Below, one piece after another: positions 33,969 through 43,834 of a stretch of 64,000 nt of DNA. The position numbers and the translations under genes were made by a program. The stretch comes from Erythrobacter sp. NAP1 (GTDB lineage: Bacteria > Pseudomonadota > Alphaproteobacteria > Sphingomonadales > Sphingomonadaceae): contig NZ_CH672390.1 of NCBI RefSeq assembly GCF_000152865.1, forward strand, positions 1 through 64,000, read 5' to 3'. The notes beneath the pieces were generated by a model. It was not told the DNA's origin. It ran no database searches and was given only the letters and a program-made list of their open reading frames with translations. Position 1 is the stretch's first letter; the number at the start of each line of letters is the position of its first letter.

Positions 33969-35837
33969 CTACACCTCGCGCCAACTGGTCTTTGCATTGA
34001 GGTAGTCCGAACGCACGATGATGTTGCCGATCTGACGTTCGCGAATGCCTTCGGGCATTTGTTGCACAGGCAGCTTCGCATCGCGGGCTGCACGTTCAAG
34101 GACGCTCGCAAATCCGCTGCGATCGGGCCAGGTGGTGCATAGGCGAACCTTGCCATGCTTCCAGCAAAGGACCTGGTCCTTCTCGCCTTCCATCTCGGCC
34201 TCGGCCTCGCCCGAATAGTAATCGTACCACCCGCCTGTGACGCCATGCGATCCGCGCTCGTCGAGTTTGTCGGGCAGGCTCTCGCTCAGCGTGATCGTGC
34301 CACCGACCAGCGGCTCCAGCTTTCCCGGCGCGAGGTTTGGCGGGATGCCGAAGTCGTCGTCTCGGCTGCCGGTGCGCGGACCGATCACGATCTCGCCGTC
34401 ATACTCTTCCAGCGCCGCGACCAGAGCGTCGGGAACAATCGGAAGGCAGGGAATGACGACCATGGGATAGTCAGAAAGATCAGCATTCGGCGAGATGATG
34501 TCGATGTTGAGCCCGAGCCTGCGCAGCGCCGTGTAGCAGGCGAACGCCGCCCAAAGCGCTGAACGCCCCAGACCCTGCGGCTGGATTTGCGTGATCCATT
34601 CTGCATCGTAGGCGAAGACGATTGCCGCGTGCTTCGGCGTCGCTTGTTTGTCGAGGCCCTGAAATTCGGAGAGCGCTTCAGCGGCCTCGCGCGCTTCGGC
34701 CAGTGCCGGGGCAGGCTCGCCATCGGGACGAAGAAGCCCCGCATGCATTTGCTCCTGCGCCCTTGGGAATTGCCGCCAGCGGAAATAACTCACCATCTCC
34801 GCCCCGTGCGCGAAGGCCTCCATCGTCCATAGCTTGACCATGCCGGGCAAAGGCGCGGGATTGTAGTGCGCCCAATTCACTGGCCCCGGCTGCTGTTCCA
34901 GCACGCTCCAGCGCCCGTCGATCGCCGCTCCGCGATACAGGTCGTGATGAAATGCGGCGATGTCCGGGTGGCCCTGACGCGCGTAGGTTCGCTTGTCTTC
35001 CTCGCAGAAGCGGAACATTTCGAGGAAGCCGAGCGGGTAGCTGTCCCACCCCAGCACGTCGATATCGGCGGCAAGGTCGTGGTGATCGTAGCCGGTGTAG
35101 AATCCCATCGCGTTATGCGTGATATCGCGCCCCGGCGAGCACTCGCGCAGGATATCAACCTGTGCGCGATTGAAGGCGATCACCTGGTCGGACGAAAAGC
35201 GGCGGAAGGCCAGCCAATGCGCAGGGTTGGCTTCCGTCACGGTGAGGTTGGGCAGTTCGATCTCTTCGAAGCTGCGATACTCCATGCTCCAGAAGACATT
35301 GCCCCAGGCCGCATTGAGCGCCTCGATGCTTCCATAGCGATCCGCCAGCCAGACGCGGAACGCATCGCGGGCTGCTGGCGAGAAGGTCTGCACTGTATCG
35401 TGGCAGCCATATTCGTTGTCGGTCTGCCACGCGACGATGCCGGGATGCTTGCCATATCGCTCCGCCACAGCGCGCGTGATGCGAGCAGCCTCGGCCCGGT
35501 ATCCGGCATGGCTGAAGCAATAGTGCCGCCGCGAGCCAAACCCGCGTGGCTTGCCCTCGAGGTCTAGCGCCACCATGTCGGGTATCTGGTCGACCACCCA
35601 TTTCGGAGGCGTTGCGGTGGGTGTGCCCATGATGATGCCGAGGCCCGCTTCGTGCAGGGTTTCGACCGCGCGGTCGAGCCAGTCCCAGTCGAAGCGCCCC
35701 GGCTCAGGCTCGATCCGGCTCCACGCAAATTCGCCGATGCGAACGCGGGTAAGACCAGTTTCGCGCATCTGGGCCGCGTCGAGCGCCCATCGTTCTTCCG
35801 GCCAGTGCTCGGGATAGTAGCAAACGCCAAGATCCAT
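33969..35837 (-). CDS. Beta-galactosidase, glycoside hydrolase family 42
   Basis: A 622-residue cytosolic enzyme (no signal peptide). The family 42 start is VCYYPEHWPEERW, the general acid/base Glu is in WQTDNEYGCHDTV near residue 148 and the nucleophile Glu is in SVLEQQPGPVNW near residue 310. A trimerisation domain and a C-terminal beta domain follow. It releases beta-linked galactose from oligosaccharides. No transporter or regulator gene for galactosides is adjacent. It is followed on the same strand, after a 55-bp gap, only by the unrelated membrane protein. Confidence 0.93.
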   Translation of the reverse strand: MDLGVCYYPEHWPEERWALDAAQMRETGLTRVRIGEFAWSRIEPEPGRFDWDWLDRAVETLHEAGLGIIMGTPTATPPKWVVDQIPDMVALDLEGKPRGFGSRRHYCFSHAGYRAEAARITRAVAERYGKHPGIVAWQTDNEYGCHDTVQTFSPAARDAFRVWLADRYGSIEALNAAWGNVFWSMEYRSFEEIELPNLTVTEANPAHWLAFRRFSSDQVIAFNRAQVDILRECSPGRDITHNAMGFYTGYDHHDLAADIDVLGWDSYPLGFLEMFRFCEEDKRTYARQGHPDIAAFHHDLYRGAAIDGRWSVLEQQPGPVNWAHYNPAPLPGMVKLWTMEAFAHGAEMVSYFRWRQFPRAQEQMHAGLLRPDGEPAPALAEAREAAEALSEFQGLDKQATPKHAAIVFAYDAEWITQIQPQGLGRSALWAAFACYTALRRLGLNIDIISPNADLSDYPMVVIPCLPIVPDALVAALEEYDGEIVIGPRTGSRDDDFGIPPNLAPGKLEPLVGGTITLSESLPDKLDERGSHGVTGGWYDYYSGEAEAEMEGEKDQVLCWKHGKVRLCTTWPDRSGFASVLERAARDAKLPVQQMPEGIRERQIGNIIVRSDYLNAKTSWREV

Positions 35838-35840
35838 GGT

Positions 35841-36944
35841 TCAGCGCTGGCCCAGCTTGCGAAGGTGGTAGTCGTGATCGCCAAAAATCGCATCATAAGC
35901 GAGCAGGCGCTTGTGGTAGTGCCCGACGTTCAACTCATCGGTGAGGCCAAGGCCGCCATGCACCTGGATCGCCGACTCTCCGATTTCGCGCCCCAGTTTG
36001 CCCAATTGGCCCTTCAGCACATGGATATCGCGAGCCGTGGCAGCGCCCGAATTGGCGAGCGCAGTCGTATAGGTCAGCGTGGACATCGCCTTGGCGTAGG
36101 CGATCTTCATGTCGGCAAGCCGGTGCGCGATCGCCTGGAACATGGCAATCGGCTGGCCGAATTGCTTGCGCGTCATCGCGTAATCTGCGGTGATTTCGAG
36201 CAAGGCGCCCATAGCGCCAAGCGCTTCGGCAGAAAGGACGATGATCGCCTGCGCGACGATGCGCTCGAGCGTGTCGGTAGCATCCTCGATCAGGACTGCA
36301 TCCTTGCCGATCTGGACATCGTCGAAGCGGATGTTGGCTGCACTGCGCCCGTCTATGGTGGTGTAGGGTGATATCGAAAGGCCGTCCGCATTCGCATCGA
36401 CAAGGAACAGTGCGAGCTTGCCGGAGGCTTCATGTTTCGCGGCAACGACAAGCACGTCTGCATCGCCGCCTGCGATAACGATCCGCTTTTCGCCGGACAG
36501 CGCGAAACCATCAGTGTCAACGCCAGCGCTCGTCGCAATCATGCCGGGTGATGCGGTGCCGTTGCCTTCCTCGTACGCGAACGCTGCGATGGCTTCGCCG
36601 CTCACGATCCTCTCGATCCATTCCGCCGCCTTGGGATTCGCACTCGACGCAAGCGCAGCGCCGGAAAGCATGATTGCGAAGGCATAAGGTTCGACGACGA
36701 GGTGTTTGCCGAAGCTCCTCGTGAACGCGACGAGATCGCTGATCGAGCCTCCAAGCCCGCCGTGCTCCTCGCTGAAGGGGAGGGCGAGCAAGCCAAGCTC
36801 GGCAAACTGCCCCCAAACATCTGCCGACCAAGGCGCATCGGATGCGACGAGCGCTTTGCGCGTATCGAAATCATAGTTCTTCTCAAGATAACGCGCGACG
36901 CTGTCGGTGAGCATGACCTGTTCTTGCGAATAGCTGAAATCCAT
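35841..36944 (-). CDS. Acyl-CoA dehydrogenase (second of a pair)
   Basis: A 367-residue flavoprotein of the acyl-CoA dehydrogenase family: an N-terminal helical domain (MDFSYSQEQVMLTDSVARYL), a middle beta domain (SGEKRIVIAGGDADVLVVAA) and a C-terminal helical FAD domain (MTRKQFGQPIAMFQAIAHRL, then QVHGGLGLTDE). Compared with many family members, the consensus middle-domain segments are divergent. The partner dehydrogenase ends 4 bases upstream, so the two likely form a heteromeric enzyme. This pattern is common for side-chain dehydrogenases of steroids, bile acids or branched acids; the substrate here is unknown. A start at 36965 would overlap the partner. Confidence 0.88.
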   Translation of the reverse strand: MDFSYSQEQVMLTDSVARYLEKNYDFDTRKALVASDAPWSADVWGQFAELGLLALPFSEEHGGLGGSISDLVAFTRSFGKHLVVEPYAFAIMLSGAALASSANPKAAEWIERIVSGEAIAAFAYEEGNGTASPGMIATSAGVDTDGFALSGEKRIVIAGGDADVLVVAAKHEASGKLALFLVDANADGLSISPYTTIDGRSAANIRFDDVQIGKDAVLIEDATDTLERIVAQAIIVLSAEALGAMGALLEITADYAMTRKQFGQPIAMFQAIAHRLADMKIAYAKAMSTLTYTTALANSGAATARDIHVLKGQLGKLGREIGESAIQVHGGLGLTDELNVGHYHKRLLAYDAIFGDHDYHLRKLGQR

Positions 36945-36948
36945 CGGC

Positions 36949-38160
36949 TCAGGCTCCCGCCGCAAGGCTGCGCGCGATCAGGTCGCGTTGGACCTCGTTC
37001 GATCCCGCATAGATCGTGGTCGCCCGGCTGTTGAGGTAGAGCGGCATGGTGATGAGGTCGAATTCGCTCCCCTGCGGCTCGACGTTCGATCCCACACGTA
37101 AAGCTTCCAACTGGCGGGCGAGGCCGCCCACGCCCGATACCCTGCTCATCATAACGCTGGCGCGTTGGATAAGTTCGGAATTGATCGTCTTGTTCATGGA
37201 AGGGAATGCCGGGTCGCGCGCGATCTCGTGGCCGCTGATCGCCAGCTTTTCGAGATGGCTGAGCGAGATGACATCGGCCTCCAGCTCTCCAAAATCGCGC
37301 TGGAACACCGGGTCGTCGGCCAGCATCCCGCCAAATGGCGAGGGCGTTTGTCCAGCGGCTTCGCGCGCGCGCTCAAGATAGCGCATCAGGGTCGGGCTCG
37401 CCGCATTGCCGCCACCGCGCTCGTGCTTCAGCAAGTGTTTGGCGACGCTCCAGCCTTGGTTCTCCTCGCCCACGCGGCCTGATTGCGGAACGCGGACATT
37501 GTCGAAGAAGACCTCGCATTGTTCGGGAAAGCCATCGAGGCCGTAGATCGGGCGCACTTCCATGCCGGGATAGTCCATTCGGTCGAGCAGCAGGAAGGTG
37601 ATGCCAGCCTGTTTCTTGCCGTCGGTGCTGGTCCGCACGAGCATGAACATGCGGTTCGCGTGGTGCGCGTAGGTCGTCCAGATCTTCGAGCCGTTGATGA
37701 TGTAATCGTCGCCATCCGCCTCCGCGCGGCAACTGAGGGAAGCGAGATCCGACCCCGATCCCGGTTCGGAATAGCCTTGTGCCCAGAAATCTTCGCCTTT
37801 CAGGATCGGCGGCAGGTATTTCGCTTTCTGCTCCTCGGTCCCAAGATCGATCAGAAGCGGTCCCACCATGCCAAGGCTCTGCGGCAGGAGCGGGGGCAGG
37901 TCGGCCTTTCGGTACTCCTCTGCGAAGATGAAGCGTTGTTCGACGCTCCATCCTGTCCCGCCATATTCCTTGGGCCAATGCGGCGCAGCCCAACCCTTTT
38001 GGTACAGGATCTGATGCCAGGCCATGCACTGATCGAAGGGTGCAAAAACGCTTGTCGTCTTCCGGCCCGCCTCGCGAATGGCGGGTGTCGGCGCGGTGGC
38101 AAAGAACTCCGCGACCTCGCGCCGGAAGGCTTCGAGCTCTGGCGAAAACTCGACATTCAT
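36949..38160 (-). CDS. Acyl-CoA dehydrogenase (first of a pair)
   Basis: A 403-residue acyl-CoA dehydrogenase. The middle-domain signatures WAQGYSEPGSGSDLASL and IINGSKIWTTYAHHA and the C-terminal ATTIYAGSNEVQRDLIA are typical. A catalytic base of the usual Glu type is not obvious by eye. The GAGAGACACC ribosome site sits just before the ATG at 38160; the open frame continues upstream without protein-like sequence. It is co-oriented and nearly contiguous with the shorter dehydrogenase, supporting an alpha2beta2-type complex in beta-oxidation of a special acyl-CoA. Confidence 0.9.
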   Translation of the reverse strand: MNVEFSPELEAFRREVAEFFATAPTPAIREAGRKTTSVFAPFDQCMAWHQILYQKGWAAPHWPKEYGGTGWSVEQRFIFAEEYRKADLPPLLPQSLGMVGPLLIDLGTEEQKAKYLPPILKGEDFWAQGYSEPGSGSDLASLSCRAEADGDDYIINGSKIWTTYAHHANRMFMLVRTSTDGKKQAGITFLLLDRMDYPGMEVRPIYGLDGFPEQCEVFFDNVRVPQSGRVGEENQGWSVAKHLLKHERGGGNAASPTLMRYLERAREAAGQTPSPFGGMLADDPVFQRDFGELEADVISLSHLEKLAISGHEIARDPAFPSMNKTINSELIQRASVMMSRVSGVGGLARQLEALRVGSNVEPQGSEFDLITMPLYLNSRATTIYAGSNEVQRDLIARSLAAGA

Positions 38161-38447
38161 CAGGTGTCTCTCTCGTCTCAGTTTGAGCTTCTTACCATGA
38201 ACGAAGGGCGCGCTTAGGCAAGTCCAAAGCGTATGTTGGCTTGTCGGTGTAATGCAGCGTTCGAATATCGCGGAGGCATCGCCGCCCGGATTGAACCAGC
38301 CTTTTGTCGCGCATTCATTGAGCGGGTCCTCCGCTTCTTTTCGCACGTAATATTGTCCCGTTCTGGGCCTTTAGTGCCCGTCCGGCCGTGTTGACTCGCT
38401 GTTTTGATCGTTTACGTCGGTTTGAGCGACGCGTTTCGGGGGGAATT
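38161..38447. other. Divergent promoter region, no gene seen
   Basis: This 287-bp gap separates the minus-strand acyl-CoA dehydrogenase operon and the plus-strand caspase gene. A TTGACT hexamer at about 38392 could be a -35 element for the caspase gene, but no good -10 partner is clear. A GGGGGGAA ribosome site ends the region. I see no RNA gene or long repeat in it. Confidence 0.4.
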
Positions 38448-40139
38448 ATGGCGTCAAACCGGGTGTCAGTCTTGTCAATTCTAGGGGCCTTAGCGCTTGG
38501 CCTTGTACCTGCGCTGGCTGCAGCGCAGGCTGGCGGTACACCTGTGCGCGAAGGTGATGCTGGAACACGAGAGCAGGGCGCCCGGGTCGTGCAGCCCTCC
38601 GCAGCCGATATCGGCATCACGGCAATGATGCAGATGCTGCGCGATGAAGGCATCGATATCGATGCTCGCATGGCCCGCGCCCGCACCGATTGCCGCGCAA
38701 GGATTACAGGTCAGGCGACGGACGAAAGCGCTGAAAAGATCGAGCGCGACATCCAGCAATGCATCGTCGGGGAAGAGGGCATAGTCTACGCCCGAGCCAT
38801 CAACGAAATGAACGCGAACCGCGTCAACACGTTCAATGACGCGATGTCGGAATACAACGCTCAAGTCGCAGAAGCCGAACGCAAGGAGCGCGAGTACGAG
38901 CGCGAGCTACAGGGTCATAGCGCCGAAGTCGCTGAGATCGAGCGCCAGCAGCAGCAGTATGAGCGCGACATGGCAGCGCACAGGCAGTTGCTTGCGCAGC
39001 GGGGACTGCCGGTTTCAGGCGAGGCTCAATCGTCTGCGCAGGTGGCGCAATCCTCACAGCCACAAGGGCAAACGCCGGTCTCCGAACCGGCACAGCCCAC
39101 CGAGCAAGCTGTATTGGCTCAAAGTACACCGGCCGAGCGAAGCACGTCTTCTGCTGGTCGAATGCCTCAGGCTCAAGGATCTGCGCCAGTCCAGTCGCGG
39201 CCCCCCGTGCGCATGGCAAGAGCCGATCCGCCGCCTCCGGCTGCGTCACAGCAAGTGCCTCGGGAGACCGCGCCTGAGCGCGTAATCTCCAATCAGTCGA
39301 CGCCATCAAAGAAAGCCCAGATCGCGGGCAACAGGGCAAGCGCTTCGCGCGGATCGCCCACCGTTCCCGGCCGCGGCAGGATGCTTTCTCAGGGGCCGGG
39401 CGCATCCACCCAAGAGGAGATCGAGCTTGCGATCATGGAAGCGAGCGGCCCGCGGATCGCGCTCGTCATTGGCAATGAGCAATATGCAGGCTCCATGGGA
39501 GCGCTTTCCAATCCCGTGAACGATGCGGTGCTGATCGGAGCCACGCTTCGCAGCCTGGGTTTCGATGTCGAGATACTCACCGACGCAACGCAAAGGCAGA
39601 TGAAAGAAGCCGTCCGCCGCCTGGGTGATCGCCTGCTTGCGGCTGGTGAGAACGCAACGGGCCTGTTCTATTATGCAGGACACGGGGTGCAATCCAAGGG
39701 CGCGAACTTCCTCATCCCTGTCGGCTCGGTCGTCGATTCCGAAAGCGATCTTGAGCTCGAAGCGGTGTCAGCCGATGCGATCCTTGCGCAGATGGAAGAG
39801 GCTTACATCTCAACCCGCATCGTGATCCTGGATGCCTGCCGCAACATGCCGTTGCGCCGCCGCACTAGGAATGGCCTGCGGGGGCTGGCGCGCATGGAAA
39901 CGCCCAATGGCAGCTTCGTTGCCTATTCCACCTCGCCGGGAAGCACGGCGGCAGACGGTGGAGGCATTCACAGCCCCTTTGCAGAGGCTCTCGCGACCCA
40001 GATGCTGGTCCCTGACAGGCCAATCGAGGTCACATTTCGGGAGGTCAGGCGACAGGTCGTCGAGATGACCAGCGGGGACCAGGTGCCGTGGGATTCGTCT
40101 TCGCTGCTCGAAACCTTCAGCTTTTCCGAAAGCCGCTGA
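38448..40139 (+). CDS. Secreted caspase-family (metacaspase-like) peptidase with coiled-coil N-terminus
   Basis: A 563-residue protein. The signal peptide (ILGALALGLVPALAAAQA) is cleaved near residue 27. A Gln/Glu/Arg-rich coiled coil (about 136-182, NAQVAEAERKEREYERELQG) and a long Pro/Gln/Ser linker (about 185-320) precede a peptidase C14 domain that starts at RIALVIGNEQYAG. The catalytic His412 is in FYYAGHGVQSKGANFLIP and Cys464 in IVILDACRNMP, both intact. Such caspase-like proteases cleave after basic residues; substrates in alphaproteobacteria are unknown. A hypothetical gene follows at 48 bp. Confidence 0.88.
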   Translation: MASNRVSVLSILGALALGLVPALAAAQAGGTPVREGDAGTREQGARVVQPSAADIGITAMMQMLRDEGIDIDARMARARTDCRARITGQATDESAEKIERDIQQCIVGEEGIVYARAINEMNANRVNTFNDAMSEYNAQVAEAERKEREYERELQGHSAEVAEIERQQQQYERDMAAHRQLLAQRGLPVSGEAQSSAQVAQSSQPQGQTPVSEPAQPTEQAVLAQSTPAERSTSSAGRMPQAQGSAPVQSRPPVRMARADPPPPAASQQVPRETAPERVISNQSTPSKKAQIAGNRASASRGSPTVPGRGRMLSQGPGASTQEEIELAIMEASGPRIALVIGNEQYAGSMGALSNPVNDAVLIGATLRSLGFDVEILTDATQRQMKEAVRRLGDRLLAAGENATGLFYYAGHGVQSKGANFLIPVGSVVDSESDLELEAVSADAILAQMEEAYISTRIVILDACRNMPLRRRTRNGLRGLARMETPNGSFVAYSTSPGSTAADGGGIHSPFAEALATQMLVPDRPIEVTFREVRRQVVEMTSGDQVPWDSSSLLETFSFSESR

Positions 40140-40186
40140 CACGGCCCAGTATTGATCTTCCGACTATCCTGGTGCCAACAGGCGCA

Positions 40187-40588
40187 ATGCAACCTTACAC
40201 CCGCGCAATCATAGCCGCATCCACCTTCGCCGCGATCACCGGCAAGACGGTTGCCGGCATCTACGATCACACTTCGCGCCGTAATCTCAAGATCGCAGCA
40301 GAATGCCGAGGCAATCGGCTGCAAGGCTTCGATGGCGAGCGAGGCGTAAGGTTCGGCGGGACGCTCCCCGAATTGTACGATGAGGGCGAGAAGACCCACG
40401 TTTCATTCGAGATCGTCGGCGACAAGGCAAAGGGTCACGATCGAGCGAGCGCGAGCGACTATTCCGCTCATGTCGAGGACGGCCTGGTACAGCTATACGA
40501 CTACGCCGCGGGCGCTTGGTTCGCTTACGATATCCAAGGACCGAACACCGGCGAAACCTATCACCGCGATACTGAAGCAGGGCGTTAG
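40187..40588 (+). CDS. Hypothetical protein downstream of the caspase gene
   Basis: A 133-residue protein (MQPYTRAIIAASTFAAITGK) with a short hydrophobic N-terminus that could be a signal or anchor. The rest is a beta-rich soluble region (KIAAECRGNRLQGFDGERGV, then WFAYDIQGPNTGETYHRD). I do not recognise a family. It follows the caspase gene on the same strand with 47 bp between, and could be co-expressed. No clear ribosome site precedes the ATG, so the exact start is uncertain. Confidence 0.5.
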   Translation: MQPYTRAIIAASTFAAITGKTVAGIYDHTSRRNLKIAAECRGNRLQGFDGERGVRFGGTLPELYDEGEKTHVSFEIVGDKAKGHDRASASDYSAHVEDGLVQLYDYAAGAWFAYDIQGPNTGETYHRDTEAGR

Positions 40589-40602
40589 CGCTCGTTGAGG
40601 AG

Positions 40603-40677
40603 TGGTGGGCGCGGCAAGGATTGAACTTGCGACCCCACCCGTGTGAAGGGTGTGCTCTACCACTGAGCTACGCGCCC
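40603..40677 (-). tRNA. tRNA-Val(CAC)
   Basis: A complete cloverleaf on the minus strand. The acceptor GGGCGCG pairs with CGCGCCC and an encoded CCA follows. The D-arm is GCTCAGTGGTAGAGC, the anticodon stem CACCC/GGGTG encloses loop TTCACAC with anticodon CAC, and the T-arm contains TTCAATC. It is downstream of sppA on the same strand. A TTGCAA-N17-TAAACG box pair about 60 bp upstream could be its own promoter. Confidence 0.95.
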
Positions 40678-40783
40678 GTCCGTGCTTGAGCGGGCTGGTG
40701 AAGCCGCTTGGACAGGGGCGGGCGTTTACTGTGGCGCAGGCGCTATTGCAAGCTTCACTTTAGCGAGCTTCGGCCTGCCGACC

Positions 40784-42673
40784 CTAGCGGCCCAGCCACG
40801 CTCCAACGAGCTCAAACAAGCTGCCTCGCTCGCGCAATGTCATGGGCCGCGCTTCGCTGGGGCATTCGAGGCAATAGGCTTGTACGCCTCGTGTCCCGGC
40901 AAGCAGCTGAGCATCGCGCGTGATCTGGCCCAGAAGCGCCTCACGCTGGTGTGCGGCGAGCGAGAACAGATCGCCCGAGCCGATATTCGCGGCAGGCGCT
41001 GACGTGTCAGTCATCAGCTGACGAATGAGGGAATCGTAGCTGGCTTCCTGCGAGCCGAGGAACCGCGCGCTCCACGATCCTTCTTCCAGTTCGGCTTTCT
41101 CGGCCACCCAGTTGATAGCATCCTGAAGTCCGCCGAACTGGTCGACAAGACCAAGCTGGCGCGCAGTGCCGCCGTCCCAGACCCGGCCCTGCGCCATGGT
41201 ATCGACCTGCTCGACAGTCAGTCCGCGCGCTTCGGCTACGCGGGTGAGGAAGTCGCTGTAAGTATCCGAAACGCCCGCTTGGAGGATCGCATCGACCTCG
41301 GGTGAGAGGCCCGCGATGAGGTCGGGCTGACCCGACAGCGGCGTGGTGCGAAAACCTTCTGCATTGACACCGATCTCTGCGGCTGCGTCCTCGAAGGTCG
41401 GGATAACGGCGAAGACACCGATGGAACCAGTGATCGTCTCGGGCTGCGCGAAGATACGGTCGCTCGACGTTGCGACCCAGTAGCCACCGCTCGCAGCGAC
41501 GTTGGCGAAGGAGACGGCGACGGGGATGTCCTTGTCGCGGAAGCGCTGGACCGCGCGGCGAATTTCCTCCGAGGCTAGGACCGATCCGCCGGGCGAGTTA
41601 ACCCGGACCACGAGGCCCTTGATGTCATCGGTGGCGAGCGCATCGTTGAGAAGGCCTGCGATCCGCGCACCGCCTGCTGCGCCCGGACCTGCATCGCCAT
41701 CGACGATGGTCCCTGCAACAGTCACGACCGCGATCTCTCCGCTGGAATCGCCATTGCCGATATCGGCCAGGAAGGGTCGAAGGTCGCTCTTGGCATAGGT
41801 GCCCGGTTTCTTGGTCGAGGTGTCTTCGCCGACGATCTCTGCAACGCGGGTTCCGAACTCGACGGAGTCTCCGAGGTTGTCGACCAGCCCCGCTTCGAGA
41901 GCAGCTTCTGCAAGGTCGCCCGATGACGCTTCGACCCATGCCACCGGATCGCCGATCACGCGGTCGAGATCGAGCGATGGGCGGGCCTTCTTCACATTCG
42001 CCTGCCATTCCTCCCACAGCGCGCCGTAAAGCGCCTCGCGGTTTTCGCGCGCGGCGTCGGACGGACCGTTGAGGATATAGGGTTCGACCGCCGACTTGAA
42101 TTCGCCCACGCGGTAGACGCGGGTGTTGATGTTCAGCTTGTCGAGCAATTCTGCGTAATAGAGGTTTGCGCCGCCCGGCCCTGCTATAATCGCCCCGCCA
42201 AGAGGATCGGCCCACACTTCGCTCGCATGCGCTGCAAGGTGCATGTGGTCGTCGCCATAAGCGACCGCGTAAGTGAGGACCGGCTTGTCGGCCTTGCGCA
42301 CGCGGTCCATCGCTTCGCCGATAGCTTGCATGTGCACCTGACCGCCGCCGACGAAGGCGCTCATGTCCATAACGACCGCCTTGATGCGATCATCGCCCGC
42401 TGCTGCGTCGAGTGCACGGACAAGGTCGCGGGCCTGCAGTTCTACAGGCGGCGCACGGCCACTGAGTAGCGTTGCCACGGGATCGACCGCAGCGCGTTCC
42501 TCGACGACATATCCTGACATGTCGATGTAGAGCGCGCCTTCGCGCACCTGGCCGGGATTGGGAGTGGCCGACAGGATGCTGAAAAGGGCGAGGAAGAACA
42601 GCAGGAGGAACACGATGACCATCGCGTCCTTGATCCCGACGATGACTTTCCATGCCTTGCCGATAAAGCTCAT
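40784..42673 (-). CDS. sppA: Signal peptide peptidase SppA, 67K type
   Basis: A 629-residue inner-membrane serine protease that degrades released signal peptides. The N-terminal transmembrane helix is AMVIVFLLLFFLALFSILSA. Two tandem protease-like domains follow: the catalytic Lys lies in YRVGEFKSAVEPYILNGPSD of the first and the nucleophile Ser in ANVAASGGYWVATSSDRIFA of the second, as expected for the E. coli-type long form. A GSIGVF motif follows the Ser. It is divergent from pyrB. Confidence 0.94.
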   Translation of the reverse strand: MSFIGKAWKVIVGIKDAMVIVFLLLFFLALFSILSATPNPGQVREGALYIDMSGYVVEERAAVDPVATLLSGRAPPVELQARDLVRALDAAAGDDRIKAVVMDMSAFVGGGQVHMQAIGEAMDRVRKADKPVLTYAVAYGDDHMHLAAHASEVWADPLGGAIIAGPGGANLYYAELLDKLNINTRVYRVGEFKSAVEPYILNGPSDAARENREALYGALWEEWQANVKKARPSLDLDRVIGDPVAWVEASSGDLAEAALEAGLVDNLGDSVEFGTRVAEIVGEDTSTKKPGTYAKSDLRPFLADIGNGDSSGEIAVVTVAGTIVDGDAGPGAAGGARIAGLLNDALATDDIKGLVVRVNSPGGSVLASEEIRRAVQRFRDKDIPVAVSFANVAASGGYWVATSSDRIFAQPETITGSIGVFAVIPTFEDAAAEIGVNAEGFRTTPLSGQPDLIAGLSPEVDAILQAGVSDTYSDFLTRVAEARGLTVEQVDTMAQGRVWDGGTARQLGLVDQFGGLQDAINWVAEKAELEEGSWSARFLGSQEASYDSLIRQLMTDTSAPAANIGSGDLFSLAAHQREALLGQITRDAQLLAGTRGVQAYCLECPSEARPMTLRERGSLFELVGAWLGR

Positions 42674-42805
42674 TGCGTCTGCGTTTCCCTGTCTTGCGTG
42701 TCCCAGTTACGACTGAGGTAGGCTGGATGGACGCAAAGTTCCATGGGGAACCGCATGCGTGATGGGTTGAGCGTTCGATAGCACTCGACTAAGGGCGTGG
42801 CTTTG

Positions 42806-43834
42806 ATGGACAACACGCCAACTTCGAGCGCAGCTGACCGCTTTCCCGCGGGTCGGCTCGCCTTTCCGCATCGCGATCTCACCGGCATCGGCCAGCTTGA
42901 ACGGCATGAGATCCTCTATCTTCTCGATCAGGCGGCACAGTGGGTCGAGCTGAACCGGCAGCGCACAAAGCACACCGAGCTCCTTTCCGGTCTCACTATC
43001 ATCAACGCCTTCTTCGAGAACTCGACCCGTACGCTCCTGTCCTTCGAGATTGCGGGCAAGCGGCTGGGTGCGGATGTCGTCAATATGCATGCCGCGCAGT
43101 CGAGCGTGAAGAAGGGCGAGACGCTGATCGACACGGCGATCACATTGAACGCCATGCGCGCCGATGCCATCGTGATCCGCCACGGGTCGAGCGGGGCGAC
43201 ACAGCTGATCGCGGACAAGGTCGATTGCCCGGTCTTGAACGCAGGCGATGGTCAGCACGAACACCCGACGCAAGGCCTTCTCGACGCGCTGGCTTTGCGC
43301 GAAGCTCTGGCGCAGCAAGGGCGGGGCAGCCGCGATGCGCTCGCTGACTTTACCGGTCTCACCATAACGATCTGCGGCGATATCCTGCACAGCCGCGTCG
43401 CACGCTCCAACATCCTGTGCCTTCAGGCGATGGGGGCAAGTGTGCGCCTGTGTTCCCCCCCTGCGCTGATGCCGCGAGGGGTTGAGGCGATGGGCGCGCA
43501 GCCCTTCCACGACTTTGACGCAGCCCTCGACGGCAGCGATGTCGTGATGATGCTGCGCCTCCAGTCGGAGCGCATGGCGGGTCAGTTCATCCCTTCGGCG
43601 CGCGAGTATCACCATCTCTACGGCCTCACTCGGGAGCGGCTGAAGCGCGCGGCGCCCGATGCGCTCGTCATGCATCCCGGCCCCATGAACCGGGGTGTCG
43701 AGATCGACAGCGACGTTGCCGATATGCTCGACCGTTCGATCATCACCAGCCAGGTGGAGATGGGGGTCGCGATCCGCATGGCCTGCCTCGACGTGCTGAC
43801 GCGAAGCGCGCGCGGTGTGGAGGGCTGGTCATGA
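42806..43834 (+). CDS. pyrB: Aspartate carbamoyltransferase catalytic chain
   Basis: A 342-residue enzyme of pyrimidine synthesis that carbamoylates aspartate. Substrate motifs are [20 protein letters not shown] (carbamoyl phosphate), [18 protein letters not shown] and LQSERM, with [11 protein letters not shown] near the C-terminus. A GTG at 42797 lies three codons earlier; ATG at 42806 is preferred because AAGGG (42791) then has normal spacing. The stop overlaps the next gene by 4 bases (ATGA). No pyrI regulatory chain gene is present, consistent with the PyrB/PyrC'-type arrangement. Confidence 0.96.
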   Translation: MDNTPTSSAADRFPAGRLAFPHRDLTGIGQLERHEILYLLDQAAQWVELNRQRTKHTELLSGLTIINAFFENSTRTLLSFEIAGKRLGADVVNMHAAQSSVKKGETLIDTAITLNAMRADAIVIRHGSSGATQLIADKVDCPVLNAGDGQHEHPTQGLLDALALREALAQQGRGSRDALADFTGLTITICGDILHSRVARSNILCLQAMGASVRLCSPPALMPRGVEAMGAQPFHDFDAALDGSDVVMMLRLQSERMAGQFIPSAREYHHLYGLTRERLKRAAPDALVMHPGPMNRGVEIDSDVADMLDRSIITSQVEMGVAIRMACLDVLTRSARGVEGWS

